In this document: piece after piece, positions 55,798 to 64,000 of the stretch
Layout of the letters: every line of letters begins with the position of its first letter
How positions within the stretch are numbered: the stretch's first letter is position 1
Assembly (NCBI GenBank): GCA_030682795.1
Contig: JAUXNJ010000040.1
Location: 1-64,000 of the forward strand
Direction of reading: 5' to 3'
Origin: Sphingobacteriaceae bacterium
Lineage (GTDB): Bacteria > Bacteroidota > Bacteroidia > UBA7662
Length of the DNA stretch: 64,000 nucleotides
Notes under the pieces: model-generated
What the model was told of the DNA's origin: nothing
Database searches by the model: none
What the model saw: the letters and a program-made list of their open reading frames with translations, nothing else
Program-made: the position numbers and the translations under genes

Positions 55798-56720
55798 GGC
55801 TTAACGATTCGGTTGTTTTCAACTAAGATGGTACGCACTTCGTCCACTGTGTGCTGCGTAATTTCGGATATAAACCCGATATCGGACCCTTTATCAAAGG
55901 CACGCAAAACGGTTGTGATAAGTTGCTGTTGTTCCCCTTTTACCATTCCCCTTTCTTCCCCCTCCAAGGCGCCGTTTTCATAAGCAGTCTCAATCATCGA
56001 CTCGGTGATGTTGGTGCCTTTGATGAGTTCGAGGTATTTGGCTTTGGTTTCGGGTGACATATCGTCGATTTTTAACTGTTCAGCAACTTCGGCAAGGCCC
56101 TTAGCCTGGTAGGTTTTGGGCAAGGTGCTCGTTTTGAGGTAGTAAATCCACTCGTCGAGCGTATTGCGCGCTACTTCATCAAAGTTATTGATTTTTAGTA
56201 AATAATACTCCGGAAACAGCTCTCCCGCGAGCATTTTTCCATATTTTTTGCGCTGTAACTTGCTCAAGGCGAGCACGTCATGCTTGTGCTGGCCTCTAAA
56301 GGCGAGCTGACCATGATATACGTAGTCGCTGCCTTGTCCCAGGTCAAAGTAAAGGATATGCACCGAATATACCTTGCGCACTTCCCCATATTTGGCACCC
56401 CTTTCGAGGTAGTCGGTGATGAGCTTGGAGGCGCCAAATAAGATGCGCTGAAAGTAGTCAACCTCGTCGTGGTACTGTACCTCAATAATCACAAGCTCTT
56501 GCAAGTGGTTTAAGCACAACAGGTCAACACGATTTATTTTCAGTTCTTCGGCATCCGCATTGCCTTCCGACTCCAACAGATTTACAATCTGAATGTCTTG
56601 ATGTAACAATTCGGTTAAAAAGCCTTCCAGAATCACAAAATTGGCTTTGTTCCGAAGCAAACGCTTCAACGCCCAGTCAAAACTGATGAGGGTGCGTTCA
56701 GATGGATGGGGGTGTGCCAT
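55794..56720 (-). CDS. Rpn-family recombination-promoting nuclease (PD-(D/E)XK)
   Basis: 308 aa from the ATG at 56720 (MAHPHPSERTLISFDWALKR). N-terminal nuclease domain: FDWALKRLLRNKANFVILEG, FLTELL, NRVDLLCLNHLQELVIIEVQ (Asp and Glu-x-Gln of the PD-(D/E)XK core), YHDEVDYFQRILFGASKLI. The C-terminal 88 residues begin at an internal Met (DDMSPETKAKYLELIKGTN, ATG at 56060) and form a helical domain. Rpn proteins cut DNA and some protect against phages; in E. coli the C-terminal part is also made alone and blocks the nuclease. Here the same domain is repeated three times as separate genes directly downstream. Confidence 0.88.
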   Translation of the reverse strand: MAHPHPSERTLISFDWALKRLLRNKANFVILEGFLTELLHQDIQIVNLLESEGNADAEELKINRVDLLCLNHLQELVIIEVQYHDEVDYFQRILFGASKLITDYLERGAKYGEVRKVYSVHILYFDLGQGSDYVYHGQLAFRGQHKHDVLALSKLQRKKYGKMLAGELFPEYYLLKINNFDEVARNTLDEWIYYLKTSTLPKTYQAKGLAEVAEQLKIDDMSPETKAKYLELIKGTNITESMIETAYENGALEGEERGMVKGEQQQLITTVLRAFDKGSDIGFISEITQHTVDEVRTILVENNRIVKP

Positions 56721-56996
56721 CCCACAATACTCCACATAGATGCGCCAAAGAGTCGGGAGTAAAACGTTTGAAAACGTTTGTTTACGTATGCTAAACGTTT
56801 GTTACCGGCTTTTGACTTGGAAAGCGACAATGCCTCTACGTATAATGCCTTTGCACTACATAGAATGCTTTGCTGGCTTTTCGTTCTCGAACTGCTCTTT
56901 GAATATTGAAATGACGATGGCAGGCAAAGTGACATAAGTAACAAAGTGTGGCAATTTAATTACAGACCTTTGTGTCTAAATATTAAAAACAATCCC

Positions 56997-57443
56997 ATGC
57001 ACAACTATCATGTACAATTGAAATGGCAAGAAGGCCGCATTGGCAGCCTACAATCGGCTGAGTTAAATGATAAAATCACGGTGGCAACGCCTCCAGAGTT
57101 TGAAGGCGGGGTTCCTGGTATTTGGTCGCCCGAGCACCTCTTCACTGCTTCGGTACTGAGCTGCTTCATGACCACTTTCCTGGCCATTGCTGGCTTTTCG
57201 AAGCTCGAATTTGAAAGTTTTGACTGTGATGCCACAGGGGTGTTGAGCAAGGTGGAGGGTAAGTTTATGATGACAGAGGTAGTGCTTCGTCCACGACTTA
57301 TCATTATGGACGAAAGCAAAGTGGAACGGGCACAAAGGATACTTGAAAAGGCTGAAACAAACTGTTTGATCACCAACAGCATTCTTACAAAAGTAAACTT
57401 GATATCGGATGTGACGATTTCGCAGTCGATAGTTACCCCTTAG
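56997..57443 (+). CDS. OsmC family protein
   Basis: 148 aa from the ATG at 56997 (MHNYHVQLKWQEGRIGSLQS). Family text: PPEFEGGVPGIWSPEHLFTASVLSCF (its first residues), with the resolving/peroxidatic Cys region LSCFMTTFLAIAG and, at the C-terminus, AETNCLITNSI with the second Cys. OsmC/Ohr proteins reduce organic hydroperoxides with thiols. Bacillithiol is made by the next gene (bshA), a functional match. GACCTTTG at 56965-56972 is a near -7 element. The gap 56721-56996 otherwise holds nothing I can call. Confidence 0.92.
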   Translation: MHNYHVQLKWQEGRIGSLQSAELNDKITVATPPEFEGGVPGIWSPEHLFTASVLSCFMTTFLAIAGFSKLEFESFDCDATGVLSKVEGKFMMTEVVLRPRLIIMDESKVERAQRILEKAETNCLITNSILTKVNLISDVTISQSIVTP

Positions 57444-57582
57444 GGTCAGGGCATGGTTGGCGCGGTAAGGCTAAAGACTTTCTGATTTTCCTTGGAAGCC
57501 GCCACAAGAGGCTGTTTTATTTTTTTAGAAATGCCACTTTTCTCATGTTTCAGTGTTATCTATTTCTTAGCTTAGCACACAC

Positions 57583-58716
57583 ATGAATATTGGAATTGTA
57601 TGTTATCCCACCTATGGGGGTAGTGGCGTGGTGGCCACTGAATTGGGTAAAGGACTGGCGGCTAGAGGTCATAAGGTGCATTTTATCAGCTACACCCAGC
57701 CAGCGCGACTCGATATTTTCATGGAGAACATCTTTTACCACGAGGTGGCCATGGTACATTACCCACTTTTTGAGCATTCGCCGTATGTGTTGGCGCTTAC
57801 TGGAAAATTGGTAGATGTGGTGAAGTATGAAAAACTCGATGTTTTACATGTGCACTACGCCATTCCCCATGCTACCGCGGCCAATTTGGCACAGCAGATT
57901 TTGGCATCGCAAGGCATCCGAGTAGCAGTAGTAACCACTTTACATGGTACCGATGTTACCTTGGTAGGTAAAGATCCTACCTATGAGCCAGTGGTGAGCT
58001 TCGCCATCAACCAGAGTGATGCAGTGACAGCAGTATCTGAGTTTCTAAAGGCCGATACCTACAAACACTTCCACGTAAACCGCGAAATAGAGGTCATTCC
58101 TAATTTTATCGACCTCAATCGCTTTTTTCATAAGTCAAAAAGCCATTTTAAAATGGCCATTGCTCCCAATGGTGAGCGCATCGTAACGCACGTTTCGAAT
58201 TTCCGCAAAGTAAAGCGGGTAGACCATGTGATTGAGATATTCAAAGGCATTCAAGAGCGACTTCCTGCAAAATTGTTGTTGGTGGGAGATGGCCCTGAGC
58301 GGCAAAAAGCAGAGCAACAGTGCCGCGAACTTGGATTATGTGACGAAATTCGTTTTCTGGGGAAGCAAGAAGCGATAGAAGAGATATTATCGATTTCCGA
58401 CTTATTTTTAATGCCTTCTGAAACCGAAAGTTTTGGTTTGGCAGCTTTGGAGGCTTTTGCTTGTCAGGTACCTGTAGTAAGTAGCAATGCAGGTGGTTTG
58501 CCAGAGGTTAACCTACATGGCGAGACTGGTTATTTGGCAAATTTCGGAGATATCCAAGCCATGATTGATTACAGTGTCGAAATTCTGGGAAGCGACGACC
58601 GGTTGGCTTTCTTCCGTAAAAATGCCTTGCAGCAAGCCAAGCAGTTTGAGCTTCATAACATCCTTCCACTATATGAGGCCTTGTACGAACGTACTTTGGC
58701 GTCACAGCCGGCTTAA
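57583..58716 (+). CDS. bshA: N-acetyl-alpha-D-glucosaminyl L-malate synthase BshA
   Basis: 377 aa GT4 glycosyltransferase: MNIGIVCYPTYGGSGVVATE, LGKGLAARGHKVHFISYTQP, LHGTDVTLVGKDPTYEPVVS, FINQSDAVTAVSEFLK, VIPNFIDLNRF, LLLVGDGPERQKAEQ, MPSETESFGLAALEAFACQV. It is the first step of bacillithiol synthesis (GlcNAc-malate formation). Bacteroidota commonly use bacillithiol instead of glutathione; bshB and bshC are not in the window. Confidence 0.95.
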   Translation: MNIGIVCYPTYGGSGVVATELGKGLAARGHKVHFISYTQPARLDIFMENIFYHEVAMVHYPLFEHSPYVLALTGKLVDVVKYEKLDVLHVHYAIPHATAANLAQQILASQGIRVAVVTTLHGTDVTLVGKDPTYEPVVSFAINQSDAVTAVSEFLKADTYKHFHVNREIEVIPNFIDLNRFFHKSKSHFKMAIAPNGERIVTHVSNFRKVKRVDHVIEIFKGIQERLPAKLLLVGDGPERQKAEQQCRELGLCDEIRFLGKQEAIEEILSISDLFLMPSETESFGLAALEAFACQVPVVSSNAGGLPEVNLHGETGYLANFGDIQAMIDYSVEILGSDDRLAFFRKNALQQAKQFELHNILPLYEALYERTLASQPA

Positions 58717-58775
58717 AGCGGCAAAGACTTTAAATAGTACCGCATACATTCTATAATATCTGCAAGAAAGTTCGA

Positions 58776-58783
58776 TAATTTTG
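58776..58783 (+). promoter_or_regulatory. -7 element before the PrcB-like lipoprotein cluster
   Basis: TAATTTTG fits TAnnTTTG, 90 nt upstream of the first lipoprotein ATG. No convincing -33 element. Confidence 0.35.
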
Positions 58784-58873
58784 TAATACAAGTCGGTCTT
58801 GTTTTCTTTAGGAAACAGAAATCAGTGTTTAAAGCTCAAAAAGCGTGAAAATTTGATTTCGTGTTACCTACAC

Positions 58874-59362
58874 ATGGATATACTGCAGCGCTTTAGGCCA
58901 TATGCCTATTTGATAATTGGGAGCTTGTTGTTTAGCGCTTGTGTAAGCACTAAGCCTAAAGCCGTTGAATTTGAAGTGATACCAACGCAGTTTCAGTTTG
59001 CGTACCAAGAATACGGCCCCAAAATTTTTATCCTTAAAAATGAGGATGACCTAAAAAAGGCCATGACGTTTTTAAAGATGGAGGCGCCAGAAGGCCTGCC
59101 AGACCTTAGCTTTTATTTTCCACAGCATACCGTGGTGTTGTTGTATGCGGGCATGCAACGAAGCAGTGGTTTTATGTTTGGGGCAGAGGCCGTGCAGGTT
59201 AAAAAACAGTCGGTGACCATCACCGCACGCTTGTTACAACCTGCGTCTGATTGTATGGTCTCGGCGGTGATTACCTACCCCATGCAACTCATCGCCATTG
59301 AACATGTAGGCGGCACCGATTTTAATCTTGATTTGGTAAATGCCATCCGCCCTTGTCGCTGA
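58874..59362 (+). CDS. PrcB-like lipoprotein, copy 1
   Basis: 162 aa from the ATG at 58874 (MDILQRFRPYAYLIIGSLLF), lipobox FSAC. The C-terminal domain has TVVLLYAGMQRSSGFMFGAE, VQVKKQSVTITARLLQPASD and VITYPMQLIAIEHV, the pattern of PrcB C-terminal domains (YgG.kpt.Gy.v.v..v......l.v.....pp......tyP...v.i). In Treponema PrcB is part of a surface protease complex. Here no protease is adjacent. The three copies in a row share length and layout but are strongly diverged. Confidence 0.78.
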   Translation: MDILQRFRPYAYLIIGSLLFSACVSTKPKAVEFEVIPTQFQFAYQEYGPKIFILKNEDDLKKAMTFLKMEAPEGLPDLSFYFPQHTVVLLYAGMQRSSGFMFGAEAVQVKKQSVTITARLLQPASDCMVSAVITYPMQLIAIEHVGGTDFNLDLVNAIRPCR

Positions 59363-59444
59363 GTGACTTAAAAACGGCCTTGGTGGTCTGAGTATTTTTA
59401 CGCATTTTCGTTTAGCAACCGTTGTTGCGTTTAAATCCTCATGT

Positions 59445-59924
59445 ATGAAACATTTTCTTAAATTTTTTTCAGCCTTGCTGTTTGCAACGGCTTTACTCAT
59501 GGGCTGTGCCTCTAACAAGCCCAAGCTACTCACCTTTGAGTACCTGCCTTCCGATTTTCAGTCTATGTACAATGAAAAAGGCGCTAACATTTATGTGATT
59601 AACAATGATAACGAGATGCAGGAGGTATTGAAGGAATTGCAGATGCAGCCCATCAACGAGGTAGATTACAGCTTTTTTTATCAAAACAACAGTCTTGTTT
59701 TGATCTACGGAGGGATGCAGCGCACCACGGGATACAAGGTCGATTTGCAATCGGTAACGCTAACCAAGGGCAAATTACAAGTGCTTGCGGAACTACATAC
59801 CCCCGGGGAAGGCTGTCTGATGGGGGATATGATCACGTACCCCGTTCAACTCATTGCTATTGAAAAAATAGCTGGTAAAGACGTAAGTCTTGACATGCCA
59901 GTAGTTGCGAAACCCTGCCGTTAG
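59445..59924 (+). CDS. PrcB-like lipoprotein, copy 2
   Basis: 159 aa, signal peptide with lipobox MGCAS (MKHFLKFFSALLFATALLMG). Core: NNSLVLIYGGMQRTTGYKVD, LQSVTLTKGKLQVLAELHTP and MITYPVQLIAIEKIAGKDVS. It keeps the final Cys (AKPCR) shared by copies 1 (IRPCR) and 3 (IQDCK), which may form a disulphide with GEGC/ASDC/GPNC. 82 bp after copy 1. Confidence 0.78.
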   Translation: MKHFLKFFSALLFATALLMGCASNKPKLLTFEYLPSDFQSMYNEKGANIYVINNDNEMQEVLKELQMQPINEVDYSFFYQNNSLVLIYGGMQRTTGYKVDLQSVTLTKGKLQVLAELHTPGEGCLMGDMITYPVQLIAIEKIAGKDVSLDMPVVAKPCR

Positions 59925-59980
59925 GATGTTTTTTTCTCTTAGTATGTAGCGGGAACTTATTAATTTACTACATTTACAGC

Positions 59981-60451
59981 GTGAAAAACTTCGTCTTCTT
60001 GATTTTGATTGTTTTTACCTCCTTGGGATGTGCTTCCCAAAAGGGGCAAATGATCATTTTTGAGAACATCCAAGTGCGTTACGATGGGGCTCACCCGAAG
60101 CAAGGACCTAATGCTTATTTGATTAATTCTGAGGAGCGATTACGGAAGGTGCTCGAAGATTTGCAGTTAACCCCACGCATCGGAAATCCCGATTTAACTC
60201 CTTATTTGGCTGAATATACGTTGATTGTTGTATATGGTGGTATTCGCAAGACAGGCGGGCACCGTTTACACGTTACCAAAGTAATTCAAAATAAGCGCGA
60301 GTTGGTGGTGCGTGCGCGTATGCTGCAACCAGGTCCCAATTGTAATACCACTTCCGTTATTACTCATCCTGTACAAATTGTGGCTGTTCCCAAAAATACG
60401 ATGAAGCGCTTGACACTCGATTTTTTAGAGTCGATTCAAGATTGCAAATAA
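59981..60451 (+). CDS. PrcB-like lipoprotein, copy 3
   Basis: 156 aa from a GTG start at 59981 (KNFVFLILIVFTSLGCAS lipobox). Core: EYTLIVVYGGIRKTGGHRLH, VTKVIQNKRELVVRARMLQP, VITHPVQIVAVPKNTMKRLT. It is the most diverged of the three. 56 bp after copy 2; the three may be one transcript. Confidence 0.75.
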   Translation: MKNFVFLILIVFTSLGCASQKGQMIIFENIQVRYDGAHPKQGPNAYLINSEERLRKVLEDLQLTPRIGNPDLTPYLAEYTLIVVYGGIRKTGGHRLHVTKVIQNKRELVVRARMLQPGPNCNTTSVITHPVQIVAVPKNTMKRLTLDFLESIQDCK

Positions 60452-60517
60452 GGTCTTTAGCCAGCACAACCTGCTGAGGCTTTAGGTATTTTCAACTTTA
60501 CTACTTACTTTCGTGAT

Positions 60518-60892
60518 GTGAAAAAGACGCTCCGTGTGTTTCCTTTGCTTTTGTCGCTGCTGCTGCTGCTCGGCCACCAATTGGTGCCCCATCTGCACGA
60601 GGCACCAGTGGAAGAAGTGAGCATTGGGGAGCCTCAAAGTACACAATTAGGTTGGCTGAGCTTGGTTTTTAGTCTCGACCAAGGTGCTGAGCACCTCGAG
60701 CACTACCGCCAACTGTCGGGCAATGAACTCCAGCCCGATTTGCAACAATTGGCCTTGCCGCCTTTTATGGCACTGGTATTACCAGCGGTGCCAGCGGTGG
60801 AATTAACTCGTCCTTTTTTACCGGTCAGGCTCCATACCGCCTGCGACTTTATTGCGCGCGCACACCAGTTGCGCGGTCCACCCAGCTGTTAA
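60518..60892 (+). CDS. small exported His-rich protein upstream of the RND pump
   Basis: 124 aa from a GTG start (KKTLRVFPLLLSLLLLLGHQ, signal peptide). The short motif HQLVPHLHEAP after the signal could bind metal. The C-terminal part is Pro/Leu-rich and ends in LRGPPSC. It sits 69 bp before the CusA/CzcA gene in the same direction, in the position taken by small metal-binding or regulatory proteins in Bacteroidota efflux operons. No family assignment. Confidence 0.6.
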   Translation: MKKTLRVFPLLLSLLLLLGHQLVPHLHEAPVEEVSIGEPQSTQLGWLSLVFSLDQGAEHLEHYRQLSGNELQPDLQQLALPPFMALVLPAVPAVELTRPFLPVRLHTACDFIARAHQLRGPPSC

Positions 60893-60961
60893 GCGCCTCC
60901 GGGCCTCCTGGCTGCTCGCCAGCCTTTCCAGCTCTTTTGGATTTTATGCGTAATAAAGCTT

Positions 60962-63900
60962 ATGATCGATTCAATCATCAAATTTAGCATCCACAACAAA
61001 TTTGTAGTGGGACTTTTGGTGGCCTTGCTAGCCGCCTGGGGGGTGTACTCCGCCGCCCATTTGCCGCTCGATGCGGTGCCCGACATCACCAACAACCAAG
61101 TGCAGGTGGTAACGGTATCGCCCGCCCTTGCCCCGCAGGAGGTAGAGCGCTTCATTACCTATCCCGTTGAAATTGCCATGGCCAATTTGCCGGGCGTGAG
61201 CAAGGTGCGCAGCATTTCGCGCTATGGCTTGAGTGTGGTGACCATCATTTTTGAAGAAAACGTTCCTACCCTCGAAACCCGGCAGTTGGTGGGCGAGAAG
61301 TTGGCCATCTTGCAAGGGGAGATGGATGCCAAAGTAGGCTTGCCCTACATGATGCCCATTACCACTGGATTGGGTGAAATTTACCAATACACCCTCGAAG
61401 TACAACCCGGCTATGAAGGCAAATACGACCCCATGGCGCTGCGTTCCATACAAGATTGGCAGGTTAAACGCCGCATGGCTGGGGTACCCGGCGTGGTGGA
61501 TGTGAGCAGCTTTGGCGGCTATCTTAAACAATACGAAGTGGCGGTGGATGCCGAGCAATTGCGCAGCTTTAATCTCACCGTGCAGGATGTGTTCGTGGCG
61601 GTGCAGCAAAGCAATGCCAATGCAGGTGGTAGCTACATTGAAAAAGGACCAAGTGCGTATTACATCCGCTCCGAAGGCTTGCTCAAACATCCTGACGAAC
61701 TGAAGGAAGTGGTGGTGGGTTTCCGGGAGGGACTGCCAATTAAGCTGCGGCAGGTGGCTGAGGTGGGCTTTGGACAAGCCATCCGTTATGGGGCCATGAC
61801 CAAAGATGGCAAAGGCGAGGCCGTAGGTGGTATTGTGTTGATGCTGAAAGGCGCCAACGCCAGCGAAACCATGAAGGCTGTGCATGCACGGGTGGTTGAA
61901 ATCCAGCAGTCGTTGCCCGAAGGCGTTACCCTGGTGCCGTTTTTAGACCGCTCCGACCTCGTGGGCAAGGTCATTGGCACGGTAAGCACCAACCTCATTG
62001 AAGGCGGACTGATTGTGATTTTTATCCTGATCCTGTTAATGGGTAATCTGCGCGCGGGTTTGGTAGTGGCCTCGGTGATTCCCCTGGCCATGCTGTTTGC
62101 CTTGAGCATGATGCGCGTATTTGGAGTATCGGCCAATTTAATGAGCCTAGGCGCCATCGATTTTGGGTTGATTGTAGATGGAGCGGTGATCATTGTAGAG
62201 AGCATTGTGCATCGCCTGCACTTGCGCCACAGCGACCGCAAACTCACGCGGCAGGAGATGGACGGCTTGGTGCTCGATGCTTCGGTCAAAATCCGCAGCT
62301 CAGCGGCCTTTGGCGAAATCATCATCTTGATTGTGTATCTGCCAATCCTTGCTTTGGTGGGGGTAGAAGGCAAGATGTTTAAGCCCATGGCCATGACCGT
62401 GAGCTTTGCCATTCTGGGGGCCTTGATTTTGTCGCTGACCTATGTGCCCATGATGAGTGCGCTGTTTTTGAGCCGCTCGCGCCAAGACAAGCCCAATTTT
62501 AGCGACAAGCTCATGGCAATTTTCCAGCGTTGGTATGCACCGGTGAACCGACTCGCCTTGGCACATCCACGCAGGGTAGTGGCCAGTGCTGTGCTGGTAT
62601 TTATGGGCAGCTTATTGCTCTTTACACGTTTGGGCGCCGTATTTATTCCTAACCTCGAGGAAGGCGATTTGGCCATGCAGATGGCCGTAACGCCAGGCAG
62701 TTCCCTCGAAGAAAGCAAGGCCATGAGCACCCGTGCCGAGACCATTTTGCTGGCCAATTTCCCCGAAGTGAAGTCGGTAGTGAGTAAAATAGGCACCGCC
62801 GAAATTCCCACCGACCCCATGGCTGTGGAGGATGCCGACATCATGATTTTGCTTAAACCCAAAAATGAGTGGGTATCGGCCAACAACCGCGACGAGCTCG
62901 CTTCGCTCATGAAAGAAGCGCTCGAAGTGTTGCCCGGGGTGAGTTTCGAGTTTACCCAACCTATCCAACTGCGGTTTAACGAATTGCTCACGGGGGTAAA
63001 AAGTGATATTGCCGTGCAGATTTATGGGGAAGATTTGGAAGTGCTGGCCAATCAGGCCGAGCGTGTGGCCGCGGTGGTGCAGCAGGTACCGGGCGCAGGC
63101 GATGTACTGGTGCAGGCAACCGAGGGCTTGCCGCAGCTGATGGTGCGCTGGGACCGGGCCAAAATGGCCAGCTACGGCTTGAGCATTGAGCAGCTGAACC
63201 AACAATTGCAAATTGCCTATGCAGGTGGCATGGCGGGAACCGTTTACGAAGGCGACGCCCGATACGATTTGGTGGTTCGACTGCAACAAGCCAAGCGCAA
63301 CGAGCTCGACCGCATCGGTAATTTACCGGTTCGTACCGCCAATGGCAGTCTGGTGCCCATTCGTGCCGTGGCCAACATCAGCATGGAAGAAGGGCCGATG
63401 CTCATCAACCGCGAAAGCACCAAACGCTATGTGAACGTGCTTATCAATGTGCGTAACCGCGATATGCAAAGCGTGGTCGACGATATTCGGGCAAGACTCG
63501 AGGCCGAAGTGCGGCTGCCCGAAGGCTACTTTTACCATTACGGCGGTCAGTTCGAGAACCTCCAAGCCGCCAGCGCCCGCCTCAGCATTGCCGTGCCGGT
63601 GGCGCTTTTCCTCATTTTAGTACTGCTGTACTTTACCTTCGGCAGCTGGGTGCAGGCTTTGCTCATATTCAGCGCCATTCCGATGTCGGCCATCGGCGGC
63701 ATTTTGGCCCTTTGGCTCCGCGATTTGCCCTTTAGCATCAGTGCAGGCGTAGGCTTCATTGCGCTTTTTGGGGTAGCGGTGCTCAATGGCATTGTGCTCA
63801 TTGCCCAGTTTAACGCATTAAAAAAAGAAGGTATGTTGGATGTTAGAGCACGCATCAGAGAAGGCACCAAGGTGCGACTGCGTCCGGTGTTGATGACCGC

Positions 63901-64000
63901 GGCAGTAGCTTCGCTCGGCTTTTTGCCGATGGCCCTCAGCAGTTCGGCAGGGGGAGAGGTGCAGCGCCCCTTGGCTACGGTGGTGATTGGCGGCTTGATT
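60962..64000 (+). CDS. CusA/CzcA-type heavy-metal RND efflux pump (cut by right edge)
   Basis: 1013 residues present, reading in frame to the window end. Hallmarks: MIDSIIKFSIHNKFVVGLLV, LPLDAVPDITNNQVQVVTVS (HME-RND signature), SISRYGLSVVTIIFEE, SLGAIDFGLIVDGAVIIVES (membrane helix 4 with the proton-relay acids), VGFIALFGVAVLNGIVLIAQ. The pump exports divalent or monovalent heavy metals; the substrate cannot be told. The C-terminal end, including a possible fused outer-membrane channel seen in some Bacteroidota, is beyond the window. It is a different gene from the AT-rich pump fragment at the left edge. Confidence 0.93.
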   Translation, partial: MIDSIIKFSIHNKFVVGLLVALLAAWGVYSAAHLPLDAVPDITNNQVQVVTVSPALAPQEVERFITYPVEIAMANLPGVSKVRSISRYGLSVVTIIFEENVPTLETRQLVGEKLAILQGEMDAKVGLPYMMPITTGLGEIYQYTLEVQPGYEGKYDPMALRSIQDWQVKRRMAGVPGVVDVSSFGGYLKQYEVAVDAEQLRSFNLTVQDVFVAVQQSNANAGGSYIEKGPSAYYIRSEGLLKHPDELKEVVVGFREGLPIKLRQVAEVGFGQAIRYGAMTKDGKGEAVGGIVLMLKGANASETMKAVHARVVEIQQSLPEGVTLVPFLDRSDLVGKVIGTVSTNLIEGGLIVIFILILLMGNLRAGLVVASVIPLAMLFALSMMRVFGVSANLMSLGAIDFGLIVDGAVIIVESIVHRLHLRHSDRKLTRQEMDGLVLDASVKIRSSAAFGEIIILIVYLPILALVGVEGKMFKPMAMTVSFAILGALILSLTYVPMMSALFLSRSRQDKPNFSDKLMAIFQRWYAPVNRLALAHPRRVVASAVLVFMGSLLLFTRLGAVFIPNLEEGDLAMQMAVTPGSSLEESKAMSTRAETILLANFPEVKSVVSKIGTAEIPTDPMAVEDADIMILLKPKNEWVSANNRDELASLMKEALEVLPGVSFEFTQPIQLRFNELLTGVKSDIAVQIYGEDLEVLANQAERVAAVVQQVPGAGDVLVQATEGLPQLMVRWDRAKMASYGLSIEQLNQQLQIAYAGGMAGTVYEGDARYDLVVRLQQAKRNELDRIGNLPVRTANGSLVPIRAVANISMEEGPMLINRESTKRYVNVLINVRNRDMQSVVDDIRARLEAEVRLPEGYFYHYGGQFENLQAASARLSIAVPVALFLILVLLYFTFGSWVQALLIFSAIPMSAIGGILALWLRDLPFSISAGVGFIALFGVAVLNGIVLIAQFNALKKEGMLDVRARIREGTKVRLRPVLMTAAVASLGFLPMALSSSAGGEVQRPLATVVIGGLI

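Noticed and set aside
61028-63870. Several long minus-strand frames opposite the right-edge RND gene
   Set aside because: Antisense shadows of a continuous, clearly conserved RND pump frame.
1-64000. tRNA or rRNA genes
   Set aside because: No cloverleaf or rRNA text was found by eye; a tRNAscan/Infernal run would settle it.

Overview
The window is a piece of a Bacteroidota chromosome. Evidence: the families seen (DUF2490, HYC_CC_PP, Porin_10-type porin, PrcB-like lipoproteins, BshA bacillithiol synthesis), housekeeping gene sets typical of the phylum (PNP, LpxK, Nif3, zinc-ribbon protein), near absence of Shine-Dalgarno sequences, and TAnnTTTG-type -7 promoter elements. I cannot place it below phylum; the Saprospiria/Chitinophagia area is plausible but not shown.

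The window has two different halves. Positions 1 to about 24,100 are visibly AT-rich and almost every gene is on the minus strand. After a metal-resistance operon (HYC_CC_PP protein, heavy-metal-binding lipoprotein, CusA-type RND pump cut by the left edge) comes an integron-like gene-cassette array at about 1,576-24,112. Fifteen recognisable repeats, fourteen of them 131-134 bp long and one 146 bp, separate cassettes of about 0.2-4.4 kb. Each repeat is an imperfect inverted repeat whose stem sequence varies while pairing is kept. Each cassette, not each repeat, has matching inverted ends (GTTAxxxxx ... xxxxxTAAC, 8-10 bp, different for each cassette). This is the behaviour expected of attC/cassette recombination cutting at GTT.

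Cassette cargo, from left to right: a six-gene operon (two DUF2490 proteins, MscS-like channel, Fic protein, TerC, NTF2-like lipoprotein); a C5-methyltransferase restriction-modification set with a controller gene; a tiny plus-strand zinc-motif gene; a mercury set (ArsR, MerTP, GDCCVxC protein); an unknown protein; a DUF1016 nuclease; an N6-methyltransferase/endonuclease pair; a membrane protein; DUF262 plus a small repeat protein; a macro-domain pair; further small unknown genes; and a frameshifted Abi gene. Beyond the decayed right end of the array lie two HigA-like antitoxins with a broken HigB, then a tyrosine recombinase (25,073-26,182) without the extra domain that marks IntI. It is the best local candidate for the enzyme that moves the cassettes.

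From about 24,500 to the right edge the DNA is GC-richer and holds ordinary chromosomal genes: a DUF2306/beta-barrel fusion, a LytTR regulator, a YfcC carrier flanked by dispersed repeats, a porin, PNP/LpxK, Nif3/zinc ribbon/TPR, SuhB/Lnt/RsmI/M28 peptidase/PurS/PssA, an asparaginase-type hydrolase, a fatty acid desaturase, an alpha/beta hydrolase without its nucleophile serine, QueG, PriA, BshA, three PrcB-like lipoproteins in tandem, and a second CusA/CzcA pump cut by the right edge. A second notable locus is at 55,013-56,720: an Rpn-type PD-(D/E)XK nuclease followed by three free-standing copies of its own C-terminal domain, which recalls the intragenic RpnS antitoxins.
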